Shown in pieces: positions 48,346-57,491 of a stretch of DNA of 64,000 bases. The position numbers were made by a program, and so were the translations under genes. The DNA lies in contig NZ_AKZI01000045.1 in NCBI RefSeq assembly GCF_000293785.1, forward strand, positions 1 to 64,000. Direction: 5' to 3'. This DNA is from Rhodovulum sp. PH10. Lineage in GTDB: Bacteria > Pseudomonadota > Alphaproteobacteria > Rhizobiales > Xanthobacteraceae. Below the pieces are notes generated by a model. It was not told where the DNA came from. It saw only the letters and a program-made list of their open reading frames with translations, and did not search any database. How positions within the stretch are numbered: position 1 is the first letter of the stretch; the number at the start of each line of letters is the position of its first letter.

Positions 48346-49949
48346 GACACCGCGACCGGCGAGCCGAGGGCGGCGGCGCGGCGATACCAGGCCCGCGCCT
48401 GCGCGGGATCCGGGGTCGCGGCGAGATCGAGGCGCGGCAGCAGGTCGGGATCGAAGGTGGCGCCGATCAGCAGCGCCGCTCGGGCGTCGCCGCCGCGGCT
48501 CGCGCGCTGCAGCAGCAGCCGCCCGGCATCGAGATCGCCGTCGAGCAGAAAATCCTGGCCACGGGCGAGCAGAAGCTCGGCCTCGTCGCGGTCGATCCCG
48601 GCAGCGAACGGCGCCGCGGCGGCCTCCTGGGCCGGGGTCCCCTGCCCGGTCGTATCGGCGATGCCGACGGACTCGTCCGTCGACGAGGCGGCAGACGAGT
48701 CTGCGGACTTTTCGGCGGACGCGTCCGCCGAGACGATCGCCGGGCTGCCCCAGCGCACCGCCGTGGTCGCCCGGTCGAGCACCAAGCCGGCGGCATCGCG
48801 CAGCGACACGTGCAGCGTCATCGGGCCGATGAAGCCCGGCGGCGGCACGATCTCCGCACTCGCGAGCGCGCTCCGCGAGAGCTGCCAGCGGCCGCTCTCG
48901 CCTTCGGTGCCACCGGTGAAGACCGCGCCGGTCGAGACCGCGCCGGTGAAGACCGCGCCGGTGACGATCGCACCGGGCGCGACACCCTCGACCACCACCC
49001 CGTCGGCCTGCCCCTTCGGCACGGCGAGGCCGACGCCGAGCGGCACCCGCTCGCCGGGCGCGACGCGCCGGCTCTCGAGCACCACCAGCCGCGGCTGGGC
49101 CGTGACGAGCGCCCGCCGGGCGCCGGGCGCACCGAAAAAGGCCATCGCCGCCGCCACCGTCGCGACCGCAACGACCAGCGTCGCCCCGCGCGCAAACCGG
49201 CGCAGCGCCGGACGCGCCGGAGCGGTTTGCGGCGCCGGCTCGGGCACGGTCTCGACGGCGAGGCGGAGCGCCGGGACGGACGACGACGTGGACAAACTCA
49301 CCGGAAGCGCCGGTCCCGCGGCGACCTTGCCGGCGATGTCGGGCTCTCGGGCCGACATCTGGACACGCGACATCGGAGCGGACTGCGCCCGGGGCACGGG
49401 CAGCGGTGTGGTCGGCACCAGTGTCGCGGGCACGAGTGTCGCCGGCACCAGTGTCGTCGGCACCAGTGTCGTCGGCTCGGCGACCGGCAGCAGCGAGGCC
49501 GGAAGCAGCGAGGCCGGAAGCAGGGAAGCCGGAAGAACCGGGGCCGGACGAGCGCTCGGAGGACGCGTCCTCGGCGATGTCGCCGACGCCGGTGCCGGAC
49601 GGGGCGGCGCCACGAGGGCGAGCCCGGAATCGCCGGGCCTCGGCGCGCCGAAGGCGAGCGCCGCCAGCGTCGGCGCGACGCGCGACAGCGCGCGGGCGGC
49701 CTCGGCGTCGACCTCCCCGTCGAACGGGCGTCGATCGAACAGGGGGCGAGCGAGCGGACGGATTTCGTCCGGCGTGGCCGGCGAAAGGATTTCGGAAACG
49801 GCGAGGAGCTCGGGGATCGACGAGGCGTCGCACACCGAGGCGTCGCACACCGAGGCGTCGCGCGCCGTGGAGAAGGCCGCAGCGGCCGCCGGCGCTTCGA
49901 CGCCGTCACTGACACATCGCCAGCGATCCCGCTGCAGGCCTTCAGCCAT
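48258..49949 (-). CDS. repeat-rich single-pass membrane protein with Sel1-like C-terminus
   Basis: The 563-residue protein has a disordered N-terminal region with three repeat sets: VCDAS copies near 33, LLPAS copies near 145 and VPATL/VPTTL copies near 165-190. One membrane helix follows (ATLVVAVATVAAAMAFFGAP, near 272), then a beta-like middle with TGAVFTG repeats near 330-345. A C-terminal Sel1/TPR-like region at about 470-545 (DGDLDAGRLLLQRA; ARAWYRRAAALGSPVAVSQL) ends it. Function unknown; peptidoglycan- or envelope-linked partner binding is typical of Sel1 proteins. ATG chosen after GGGAAGCG. Confidence 0.7.
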   Translation of the reverse strand: MAEGLQRDRWRCVSDGVEAPAAAAAFSTARDASVCDASVCDASSIPELLAVSEILSPATPDEIRPLARPLFDRRPFDGEVDAEAARALSRVAPTLAALAFGAPRPGDSGLALVAPPRPAPASATSPRTRPPSARPAPVLPASLLPASLLPASLLPVAEPTTLVPTTLVPATLVPATLVPTTPLPVPRAQSAPMSRVQMSAREPDIAGKVAAGPALPVSLSTSSSVPALRLAVETVPEPAPQTAPARPALRRFARGATLVVAVATVAAAMAFFGAPGARRALVTAQPRLVVLESRRVAPGERVPLGVGLAVPKGQADGVVVEGVAPGAIVTGAVFTGAVSTGAVFTGGTEGESGRWQLSRSALASAEIVPPPGFIGPMTLHVSLRDAAGLVLDRATTAVRWGSPAIVSADASAEKSADSSAASSTDESVGIADTTGQGTPAQEAAAAPFAAGIDRDEAELLLARGQDFLLDGDLDAGRLLLQRASRGGDARAALLIGATFDPDLLPRLDLAATPDPAQARAWYRRAAALGSPVAVSQLGRLDAARREEASAASDGAVAALSPSH

Positions 49950-50378
49950 GACGCGCTTCCCGCGCCGCGAGCGACTCAGAACGAACGACCTCGCGGCGAA
50001 CGTTGCACGCACGTCGTATGATCACCGGCTTCGCGCGAACTCACGACGCCGACGCTACGCCTGACTTTCACGGCGTCGTCGCGACGATGGTCCGGTCGGG
50101 GTGCCGAATCCGTGCGCTGATCCCCATCCCTACACGGGAAGTTGACGAGTCAATTTGTCGTCATTGTGGTCGATCTCGAGACTTCGTTAAGAATTTTATG
50201 AATTGTCGACCGGCTTCTTCTTCGATTCGTCGCCGCGCTCACCGCCTCCGGCGACCGCCGCGTTCACGGGCTGCGCCACCGCCTTGCGTCGACGCGCTCC
50301 CCTGCTGTATCCACGGCCGTCCGAAAAAATCCGCTTACCTGCGTTCGTAGGCAGCGAGTGAGCAACAGGAGCTGAAGA
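49950..50378. promoter_or_regulatory. thrS upstream region
   Basis: The 429-nt divergent gap has A/T-rich stretches and GTTGACGAGTCAATTTGTCG at 50140-50160, whose TTGACG could be a -35 box. AGGAGCTGAAG precedes the thrS ATG. A long leader is possible, but no recognised RNA element is seen. Confidence 0.4.
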
Positions 50379-52361
50379 ATGGTCGCCCTGACCTTTCCCG
50401 ACGGCGCGCGTCGGGAGTTCGAAAACGGCATCACCGGTCTCGACATCGCCAAGGGCATCTCGCCCTCGCTCGCCAAGCGCACCGTCGCGATGGCGCTCGA
50501 CGGCGTGCTCGCCGACCTCGCCGACCCGATCACCACCGACGCAAAAATCGAGTTCGTCTCGCGCGACGACCCGCGCGCGCTCGAGCTGATCCGCCACGAC
50601 GCCGCCCACGTGATGGCGGAAGCCGTGCAGAGCCTGTGGCCCGGCACGCAAGTGACGATCGGCCCGGTGATCCAGAACGGCTTCTATTACGACTTCTTCC
50701 GCAACGAGCCGTTCACGCCCGACGACTTCGCCGCGATCGAGAAGAAGATGAAGGAGATCGTCGCGCGCGACAAACCCTTCACCAAGGAGATCTGGACCCG
50801 CGACGAGGCCAAGAAGGTCTTTCACGAGAAGGGCGAGGGCTTCAAGGTCGAGCTGGTCGACGCGATCCCCGAGGATCAGACCATCCGCATCTACAAGCAG
50901 GGCGACTGGTTCGACCTGTGCCGCGGCCCGCACATGACCTCGACCGGCAAGATCGGCACCGCCTTCAAGCTGATGAAGGTCGCGGGCGCTTATTGGCGCG
51001 GCGACAGCAACAATCCGATGCTGACCCGCATCTACGGCACCGCCTGGGCCAAGCAGGAGGACCTCGACGCCTATCTGCACCAGATCGAGGAGGCCGAGAA
51101 GCGCGACCACCGCAAGCTCGGGCGCGAGCTCGACCTCTTCCACTTCCAGGAGGAAGGTCCCGGCGTCGTGTTCTGGCACGCCAAGGGCTGGTCGATGTTC
51201 CAGTCGGTGATCGCCTATATGCGTCGTCGGCTCGCCGCCGACTACGACGAGGTCAACGCCCCGCAGATGCTCGACAAGGTCCTGTGGGAGACCTCCGGTC
51301 ACTGGGAGTGGTACCGCGAAAACATGTTCGCGGCGCAGTCGGCCGGCGACGAGGCGGAGGACAAGCGCTGGTTCGCTATCAAGCCGATGAACTGCCCCGG
51401 CCACGTGATGATCTTCAAGCACGGGCTGAAGAGCTATCGTGACCTGCCGATCCGGCTCGCCGAGTTCGGCGTGGTGCACCGCTACGAGCCGTCCGGCGCG
51501 ATGCACGGGCTGATGCGCGTGCGCGGCTTCACCCAGGACGACGCACACATCTTCTGCAACGAGGATCAGCTCGCCGAGGAGTGCCTGAAGATCAACGACC
51601 TGATCCTCTCCACCTATGCCGACTTCGGCTTTTCCGGCGATCTCACCGTGAAGCTGTCGACGAGGCCGGAGAAGCGGGTCGGGTCGGACGCCTCGTGGGA
51701 TCACGCGGAAGCGGTGATGTCGCGCGTGCTCGAGCAGATCGCCGAGCAGTCGGGCGGCAAGATCAAGACCGCCGTCAATCCCGGCGAAGGCGCGTTCTAC
51801 GGGCCGAAATTCGAGTACGTCCTGCGCGACGCGATCGGCCGCGACTGGCAGTGCGGCACCACCCAGGTGGACTTCAACCTGCCGGAGCGGTTCGGCGCGT
51901 TCTATATCGACGCCGACGGCGCCAAGAAGACGCCGGTGATGGTGCATCGCGCGATCTGCGGCTCGATGGAGCGCTTCCTCGGCATTCTGATCGAGCACCA
52001 TGCGGGGCACTTTCCGCTGTGGCTCGCGCCGGTGCAGGCGGTGGTGGCGACCATCACCTCGGACGGCGACGATTATGCCAAGGAGGTCGCCGCAAAGGCG
52101 CGGCGCGCGGGGCTGCGGGTCGAGCTCGATCTCAGGAACGAGAAGATCAACTACAAGGTCCGCGAGCACTCGCTGGCAAAGGTGCCGGTGCTGCTGGTGG
52201 TCGGCAAGAAGGAGGCGGCGGAGCGCACCGTCTCGATCCGCCGGCTCGGCAGCGACCGCCAGCAGGTGACGCCGCTCGACGCCGCACTCGCCGCGATGGT
52301 CGAGGAGGCGGTGCCGCCGGACCTGAAGCGCGCCGCCGCCGAGGACGCCGCGGCGGCGTGA
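50379..52361 (+). CDS. thrS: threonyl-tRNA synthetase
   Basis: The 660-residue class II synthetase has the full bacterial layout: TGS domain (1-60), editing domain with [10 protein letters not shown] near 70 and RGPHM near 180, catalytic core with [14 protein letters not shown] near 340 and motif 2 around [20 protein letters not shown], and anticodon-binding domain (about 545-650). It charges tRNA-Thr and clears mischarged serine. Residue spacing is normal. Confidence 0.97.
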   Translation: MVALTFPDGARREFENGITGLDIAKGISPSLAKRTVAMALDGVLADLADPITTDAKIEFVSRDDPRALELIRHDAAHVMAEAVQSLWPGTQVTIGPVIQNGFYYDFFRNEPFTPDDFAAIEKKMKEIVARDKPFTKEIWTRDEAKKVFHEKGEGFKVELVDAIPEDQTIRIYKQGDWFDLCRGPHMTSTGKIGTAFKLMKVAGAYWRGDSNNPMLTRIYGTAWAKQEDLDAYLHQIEEAEKRDHRKLGRELDLFHFQEEGPGVVFWHAKGWSMFQSVIAYMRRRLAADYDEVNAPQMLDKVLWETSGHWEWYRENMFAAQSAGDEAEDKRWFAIKPMNCPGHVMIFKHGLKSYRDLPIRLAEFGVVHRYEPSGAMHGLMRVRGFTQDDAHIFCNEDQLAEECLKINDLILSTYADFGFSGDLTVKLSTRPEKRVGSDASWDHAEAVMSRVLEQIAEQSGGKIKTAVNPGEGAFYGPKFEYVLRDAIGRDWQCGTTQVDFNLPERFGAFYIDADGAKKTPVMVHRAICGSMERFLGILIEHHAGHFPLWLAPVQAVVATITSDGDDYAKEVAAKARRAGLRVELDLRNEKINYKVREHSLAKVPVLLVVGKKEAAERTVSIRRLGSDRQQVTPLDAALAAMVEEAVPPDLKRAAAEDAAAA

Positions 52362-52477
52362 GACGAACGGCGACAGAGCTCGACCTCGTCCGGAGGAGCA
52401 CTCCGCAGGAGTGCGTCTCGAAGGACGAGGTCGTCGTCTCCCGCCGTCGGCACGAATCTCGTCGATTGCTTCGACGG

Positions 52478-52508
52478 AAAAACCCTCGCGCTACGGCGCG
52501 AGGGTTTT
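52478..52508. terminator. bidirectional terminator between thrS and cytochrome c
   Basis: ACCCTCGCGC (52482-52491) and GCGCGAGGGT (52496-52505) pair perfectly over 10 bp around TACG, flanked by AAAA and TTTT, so it can stop both convergent transcripts. The stem overlaps the last codons of the cytochrome gene. Confidence 0.85.
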
Positions 52509-52880
52509 GACGTAAGCCGCGAGGTCGGCGGCCTCGGCGCGGGTCAGATTCATGCTCGGCATCTTCGGATGCGGATCGAGCAGAAACAGCGCGAGATCGC
52601 CGGCGTCGAACCCTTTTCGCGAAGCGATCGAGGCGAAGGGAGCGGCCTCGGAGGTCGGCTGCACCTGATCGGCCGCCACCACGTGGCAGGGCGCGCACCA
52701 GCGCCGCGCCAGCAGGGCGCCGTGCTCCGCATCCGCCTCGGCGGCGGCTGCGAGAGAAGTACCACCGGCGAGCATCGCGACGAGCGGCAGCACCCGGCAG
52801 AACACCGGCACGGCGCGGCCGGGGCGCCGGAACGGCAGGGGCCGAGCCCCCGCACGCACACTCGAAAACGACTCGGTCAT
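52491..52880 (-). CDS. small exported c-type cytochrome
   Basis: The 129-residue protein has a signal segment (VFCRVLPLVAMLAGGTSLAAA, cleavage near 48). The haem site CAPCH lies at 62-66 and the likely axial methionine in HPKMPSMNLT near 105-110. It should be a soluble class I monohaem electron carrier in the periplasm. It converges on thrS and shares its terminator; no redox partner gene is nearby. Confidence 0.88.
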   Translation of the reverse strand: MTESFSSVRAGARPLPFRRPGRAVPVFCRVLPLVAMLAGGTSLAAAAEADAEHGALLARRWCAPCHVVAADQVQPTSEAAPFASIASRKGFDAGDLALFLLDPHPKMPSMNLTRAEAADLAAYVKTLAP

Positions 52881-53049
52881 GCGCGATCCCCATCCGCAAC
52901 GCCCGTCAGGATCGCGCGAAACGCCACGCGTGTCGCGTGAAATTCGCGGTCGTATCGCGGAAAAACCGGCCGAGGCGACGACGCGCGCGCCGGCGCACGC
53001 ATGCCGGAAAGAGAACGGCTGAAAGAGAATGCCTGGAGCGGAGGGATCG

Positions 53050-53106
53050 GGGACGAGTCCCCCGGGACGAGTCCTTTGGGACGAGTCCCCCGGGGACGAG
53101 TCCCCC
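53050..53106. repeat. four tandem 14-nt palindromic units
   Basis: GGGACGAGTCCCCC occurs three times and GGGACGAGTCCTTT once. Each unit contains the inverted repeat GGGAC/GTCCC. The array ends at the stop codon of the proline-rich secreted protein, so the mRNA end would carry a row of small hairpins. Confidence 0.85.
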
Positions 53107-54405
53107 TCAGCGGGCGACCACCTCGACCTCGCCGTCGACGCCGGTGACGACGTTGAAGTTGCGCTCGAAGGTGCGGCCGTCGTTGCGGGCGATCGCGCGG
53201 TAGTCGCCCTCGGCCAGCACGACGCGCGGGAAGGCGCCGACCGACTCCTTGATCACGTCGCCGCCCGGCGTCAGCACCGTCCAGCTGGTGTTGGCGAGCG
53301 CCTCGCCGCCGTCGTCGGTGACGAGCTTCAGGGTGATCACGGCGGCGCGGTGGGTCACCGTCACGTCGGTGAGCTTGCCGACATGCACCTGGATGTCGGA
53401 GCGCACCACGGCGTTCGAGTCGCCGTAGTTGGAGACGATGTGGTAGGTGCCCTCGGGCAGCACGACGACGTCGCCGGTGAGGACGTCCTCGGCGACCTTC
53501 TGCTTCTCGCCCGGATCGAACTGGCTGCCGCGGAAGACGTCGAAGCTGATCTGGCCCTTGGGAATGCGGGCGTCGCCGACGCGGCCCTCGAGCCGCAGGC
53601 CGCCGGCCGGGATGTCGAACGTCTCGTGCAGCGGCACGTCGCCGAGATGCACCGTCCTGGCGGCGCTGGCGAGGCCGAAGCTCGCATGCACCACGTAGTC
53701 GCCGGGCGGCAGCTGCAGCACCGGGCTCGCGGTGCGCTCCTCGCGCAGCGGGCGGAAGCTGCCGGTGACGTCCGGCCGGACCGGGTAGACCCGCCAGACG
53801 ATGCCGCCGGTGATCGACGGGCTCTCGGCGCCGTAGCGGGCCGACAGCGACAGCGCGGTCTCGCGCGGCGCGGCCGGGCCGATGGTGGTGGTGGAGCCGG
53901 GCTGCTCGATCGCCGGCATGCCGCTCTGGTCGGGCGTCGGCGCATAGGGCACCGGGGTCGAGGGCGGCAGCAGGCTCTGCAGCACCGGGGCCGGCGGGGT
54001 CGGCGGCAGGTCGCCGGGCGGGACGAAGCGGGCGGCACCGGGCGGCGGCGCATGCGGCGAGGGCGGTGGCGGCGGGGACGGCGACAGAAGCCCGCCGAAC
54101 GGCAGCGAGTTCACGAAGCGCTGCATCGCCCCGACGATCGCCTGCTCGGGCCGGTTCTGGGCGAAGCTCTGGTCGGGTGCCAGCACCAGGAGAAGCGCGA
54201 GCACCGCCGCGGCGAGCCGGACCACTGCGGGAAGAGCCGCGCGGAACCGAGCGAGCGAAGGAGGCGCGGACGAAGGAGGCGCGGACGAAGGAGGCGCGGC
54301 CGAAAGACCGCGGGACGTCGCGCAGGGGCGAGCCGTCGCCGCATGCCGCGCCGACCAACCCGACCTCGTTCCCTCTCGGATCGAGCCACCCCCTGCCCTG
54401 ATCAT
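53107..54405 (-). CDS. proline-rich exported protein with beta-sandwich repeats
   Basis: The ~432-residue protein has an N-terminal APPSS repeat (encoded by three 15-nt copies) and a hydrophobic segment (RLAAAVLALLLVLAPDQSFA, near 63-82) acting as signal or anchor. A Pro-rich spacer at about 105-165 leads to three or four beta-rich modules of about 75 residues with LPPGDYVVHASFG, LPEGTYHIVSNYG and LAEGDYRAIARNDG. These lines resemble carboxypeptidase-regulatory/PEGA-type envelope domains. Function unknown. The start is uncertain; 54435 is also possible. Confidence 0.7.
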   Translation of the reverse strand: MIRAGGGSIREGTRSGWSARHAATARPCATSRGLSAAPPSSAPPSSAPPSLARFRAALPAVVRLAAAVLALLLVLAPDQSFAQNRPEQAIVGAMQRFVNSLPFGGLLSPSPPPPPSPHAPPPGAARFVPPGDLPPTPPAPVLQSLLPPSTPVPYAPTPDQSGMPAIEQPGSTTTIGPAAPRETALSLSARYGAESPSITGGIVWRVYPVRPDVTGSFRPLREERTASPVLQLPPGDYVVHASFGLASAARTVHLGDVPLHETFDIPAGGLRLEGRVGDARIPKGQISFDVFRGSQFDPGEKQKVAEDVLTGDVVVLPEGTYHIVSNYGDSNAVVRSDIQVHVGKLTDVTVTHRAAVITLKLVTDDGGEALANTSWTVLTPGGDVIKESVGAFPRVVLAEGDYRAIARNDGRTFERNFNVVTGVDGEVEVVAR

Positions 54406-54534
54406 GCCGGACACATACGCGTGGCTTTGGGGCATTTTCAAGCCGAGGTAACTCTTTATCCGGTGCTTCCCGTATGCTAGCGCCCTGCCCGTCACGGATT
54501 TTCCGCGCTCGCGCGCGTCGTTCCGGAGGTTTTC

Positions 54535-55104
54535 ATGACCGATACGCTCGCCCTGTTGAAAACGCGCCGCTCGGTGAAGCCCGAGCAGCTGAGCGGCCCG
54601 GCGCCCGGCGCCGACGACATCGCCACCATGCTGGCGATCGCCGCGCGGGTGCCCGACCACGGCAAGCTCGCGCCCTGGCGCTTCATCCTGTTCGAGGGCG
54701 ACCATCGCGAGGAGGCCGGGGCGGCGATCGCCTCCGCCTATGCGGCCAAGAACCCCGAGGCGACCGGCGACGACCTGGTGCGCGAGACCGGCCGGCTCGC
54801 CCGCGCGCCGCTGGTGATCGCGGTGGTGAGCCGGGTGACGAAGCACCCGAAGATCCCGGAATGGGAGCAGGTGCTGTCGGCCGGGGCCGCCGCGATGAAC
54901 CTGCTGATCGCCGCCAATGCGCTCGGCTACAAGGCCTCGTGGATCACCGAGTGGTACGCCTACGACAAGCAGGTGATGCGGGCGTTCGGGCTCGACGAGG
55001 ACGAGAAGTTCGCGGGTTTCGTGCATATCGGCCGGCACGACGGCACGGTGGAGGACCGCACCCGCCCGGTGCTGGACGACCTCGTCACCCGCTTCGAGGC
55101 GTGA
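54535..55104 (+). CDS. nitroreductase-family flavoprotein
   Basis: The 189-residue protein has the RutE/NfsB-like fold. LLKTRRSVKPEQL near 4-16 and ARVPDHGKLAPWRFILFEGD near 41-60 are the FMN-binding regions. SAGAAAMNLLIAANALGYKA near 117 and the ending RHDGTVEDRTRPVLDDLV are also typical. It transfers electrons from NAD(P)H via FMN; substrate unknown. GGAGGTTTTC precedes the ATG. A hairpin terminator follows. Confidence 0.9.
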   Translation: MTDTLALLKTRRSVKPEQLSGPAPGADDIATMLAIAARVPDHGKLAPWRFILFEGDHREEAGAAIASAYAAKNPEATGDDLVRETGRLARAPLVIAVVSRVTKHPKIPEWEQVLSAGAAAMNLLIAANALGYKASWITEWYAYDKQVMRAFGLDEDEKFAGFVHIGRHDGTVEDRTRPVLDDLVTRFEA

Positions 55105-55570
55105 CGGGCGCGCCCGTCTTCCGCCCGCCCACGACAGGAGATTTGCTGCGGGAGCGTCACGGCACCGCAGCAAATTTTCTCCCGACACGCTCGACAGAAG
55201 AAGAGTGTATTCGCCGAGACGTTTTGTCCGAGAATTCTGTTTTCGCCACGGCCGTGCGTATCCGCCCCCGATTTTGGGAGGCCGGATCTCGCATCGAAAG
55301 ACGTCGGGACGTTTTCGGAAAGACTTCGGGACGACGGCGGCCGGGTTTCGCGATATCCGAAACGTTCCGAAACGATCGCGGACGCCGGCCATACCGCCGT
55401 ACGAGATAGTTCGCTCCACGACGTCTTCAATCCCGCAGCCGAGCACTCTTTGTTGATTGGCGAAAGGGGGTGCTGCACCGCACATGTCGGAACGGCGGAC
55501 ACCCCTTCCCCCCGTCGGCAGCCTCCACCCCCACGGTCCGCCTGTGCTGCCGATCGACAGGAGCTTTCTC
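55105..55570. other. 466-nt gene-free stretch
   Basis: After the terminator at 55137-55182 the DNA up to the small secreted protein is less GC-rich. It has repeated CGGAAAGACTTCGGGACG-like words at about 55300-55335 and no supported gene. The promoter of the next gene should be in the last 150 bases. Confidence 0.45.
55137..55182 (+). terminator. hairpin terminator of the nitroreductase gene
   Basis: TTTGCTGCGG pairs with CCGCAGCAAA (10 bp), extended by GGAGA/TCTCC across a small bulge, with TTTT after the inner stem, 32 bases past the stop. Confidence 0.7.
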
Positions 55571-55861
55571 ATGTCGACCTTCACCAAGACCGCTCTCGCG
55601 GCGACCCTCGCGCTCGCCACCGTCGCCGGCACCGCCGTCACCAGCGCCTCCGCTGCGCCGCGTCACCAAGCGCGCAACCAGCCGGTCGCGACCGTGCTCG
55701 ACCCGCTGGCCTACGGCGCCTATGCCGCGGCGACCGCGCCGCTCGCCTTCACGCCGCTCGCGGTGCAGAACCCGTACAATGCGTGGGCCTATACCGGCCA
55801 TTTCGGCCGCGCCGACGCCGCACGCTTCGACCCGGCCAAGGGCGACGTCTCCGACTACTGA
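55571..55861 (+). CDS. small secreted hypothetical protein
   Basis: A 96-residue product with a clear signal peptide (MSTFTKTALAATLALATVAG, cleavage near ASAAP at 29). A short mature part is rich in Ala, Tyr and Pro (YGAYAAATAPLAF, NPYNAWAYTGHFGRADAARF). AGGAG precedes the ATG. No family recognised. It stands alone, followed by a tandem repeat array and a strong terminator. Confidence 0.7.
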   Translation: MSTFTKTALAATLALATVAGTAVTSASAAPRHQARNQPVATVLDPLAYGAYAAATAPLAFTPLAVQNPYNAWAYTGHFGRADAARFDPAKGDVSDY

Positions 55862-55878
55862 TCGGAGCGACCGCTGGC

Positions 55879-55988
55879 CGATGTGATCACCAACGATGTG
55901 ATCACCAACGATGTGATCATCGAAAGATGTGACCGTCGGAAGATGTGACCGTCGGACGGTGTGATCGTCGGACGACACGATCGCCGGA
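55879..55988. repeat. seven tandem 15-16-nt repeats
   Basis: Units read CGATGTGATCACCAA (twice), CGATGTGATCATCGAA, AGATGTGACCGTCGGA (twice), CGGTGTGATCGTCGGA and CGACACGATCGCCGGA. The core TGTGATCA is partly palindromic. The array begins 17 bases after the secreted protein stop. Confidence 0.85.
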
Positions 55989-56043
55989 GCAGACCGCCGT
56001 CCTCGATGCGCTCGCACGAGAGCACCGAAAAACGCAGCGTCTC

Positions 56044-56082
56044 ACGGGGGCCGGCCCACTTGGCCGGCCCCCGAGTTTTTTG
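56044..56082 (+). terminator. strong rho-independent terminator
   Basis: CGGGGGCCGGCC and GGCCGGCCCCCG pair perfectly over 12 bp around a 5-nt loop, followed three bases on by TTTTTT. It lies after the repeat array downstream of the secreted protein gene. Confidence 0.9.
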
Positions 56083-56150
56083 CTTCCTTCGGATCCGGCC
56101 GAAAGCGATCCGTTTCGCCTCCGGCTCCGGCGGCTCGGATCACGCCGACG

Positions 56151-56384
56151 TCACTTCGCCCGCAGATCGGCAAGGAAGACGTCGAGCGAGCGCACCCAGT
56201 CGGCATTCTTGGCGAGCAGCTCGGAGGTCCGCGCCATCCGGGCAAAATGCTCCTGCTCCCGAGCCGAGCCGGTCGTTCGAGCCTGATCGAAAAAGCTCGT
56301 CGCATTGCGCCTGTGCCGCTCGGGATCGAGCAGCATGGCACGCGGTGATCGCCGCATGGCACCAGTCCCCCCGCCTCGCCGCAT
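56151..56384 (-). CDS. small hypothetical helical protein
   Basis: The 77-residue product is charged and helical (LDPERHRRNATSFFDQA; REQEHFARMARTSELLAKNA), with no membrane or signal segment. An alternative start at 56357 follows a better GGGGGGACT. It lies downstream of flgL on the same strand. Family not recognised. Confidence 0.55.
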   Translation of the reverse strand: MRRGGGTGAMRRSPRAMLLDPERHRRNATSFFDQARTTGSAREQEHFARMARTSELLAKNADWVRSLDVFLADLRAK

Positions 56385-56558
56385 CTCGTCGTGAGGGATG
56401 TTATCGGTTGTCACAACCCGTCGCCACCCCTGGCCGAATCCTTTTCCACACATCGTGGCGGATTTCCGGCTCGAAACACCCCCGACTCGAACGGCCCGCA
56501 CGCAGCCACCTCCGCCGGCCACCGAAACCCCTGCCCCAACCCTCGCGGCCGTAACCAA

Positions 56559-57479
56559 TCACCGCAGATAGTCGAGCAGGCTCAGCTTCTGGATGGTGGC
56601 GAGCGCCGAGTAGGACGCCTCGAGCTGCGCCTGCCGCACCGACAGCTCGGCGGTGACGGCGGCGAGATCGACGTCGGTGAGGTCGGAGGCGAGCCCCGAC
56701 GCCTGGTCCTGGAACTCGGTCTGGGTGTCGACCGCCCGCTCCATGGTCGCCGCATCGAACGACAGCTTGGTCTGGATCGCGGTGATGCCGTCGAGCGCCG
56801 ACAGCGCGAGGTCGAGCGCCTCGGTCAGCGTGTCGGGATCGACCGAGGAGCCGGACAGCCCGGCGACCAGCGAGAACGCCCGCAGCGCCTGCTCGAACGG
56901 CGCGGCATCGGCCGTCACGCCGTACTGCACGGTCTGCTCGGAGCCGACCTTCACCGCCGCGATCTGGTCGTCACCGCGATAATAGGCCGTGCTCGCGGTG
57001 GACGGCGTGGTCGGCGTCGGCCAGTCGGCGGCATCGAGATCGACCGGGGCGGTGTCGGTCGCGGCGCCCGCGAACAGATAACGTCCCTCGTAATTGGTGT
57101 TCAGCAGCGCCGCCAGCTCGGCGAGCCCTTGCGACGCCGAGGAGGCCAGCGTCGACACCGACGCCTCGTCGGTCGCGGTGCTCGCCGCGGTCAAATCGGC
57201 GCGCAGGCTGGTCAACAGGTCGGTCATCTGCGAGGCGGCGGAATACATCACCTCGATGCGGCCGAGCGCGCCGGTGGCGGCGGCGGAATAGCTCTGCGAC
57301 TGCCGGATCGAGGTCTGCAGGTCGAGCACCCGGCGGCTGGTGCCGCCGAGCCCGCCGAAATCCTCCGAGATCTTTCCGGATGCCTGCTGAAGCTGCAGCG
57401 ATGCGGTCTCGGCTTGCGCCTGGAGCGCCGCCGAGATCATCCGATCGTTGAGCGCGAAGGTCGCGACGCGGCCGATCAT
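56559..57479 (-). CDS. flgL: flagellar hook-filament junction protein FlgL
   Basis: The 306 residues have flagellin-like ends: a helical N-terminus (MIGRVATFALNDRMISAALQ) and a C-terminal helix ending LATIQKLSLLDYLR. An Ala/Thr/Asp-rich variable middle lies between. It follows flgK on the same strand by 12 bases, the standard flgK-flgL order, which distinguishes it from flagellin. It is exported through the flagellar channel to join hook and filament. Confidence 0.9.
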   Translation of the reverse strand: MIGRVATFALNDRMISAALQAQAETASLQLQQASGKISEDFGGLGGTSRRVLDLQTSIRQSQSYSAAATGALGRIEVMYSAASQMTDLLTSLRADLTAASTATDEASVSTLASSASQGLAELAALLNTNYEGRYLFAGAATDTAPVDLDAADWPTPTTPSTASTAYYRGDDQIAAVKVGSEQTVQYGVTADAAPFEQALRAFSLVAGLSGSSVDPDTLTEALDLALSALDGITAIQTKLSFDAATMERAVDTQTEFQDQASGLASDLTDVDLAAVTAELSVRQAQLEASYSALATIQKLSLLDYLR

Positions 57480-57491
57480 GATCGCCCTCCC

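Noticed and set aside
53050-53106. Insertion sequence or integron ends
   Set aside because: Only short tandem palindromes; no transposase or target duplication seen.
55879-55988. CRISPR array
   Set aside because: Units are contiguous 15-16-nt repeats without unique spacers and no cas gene is present.
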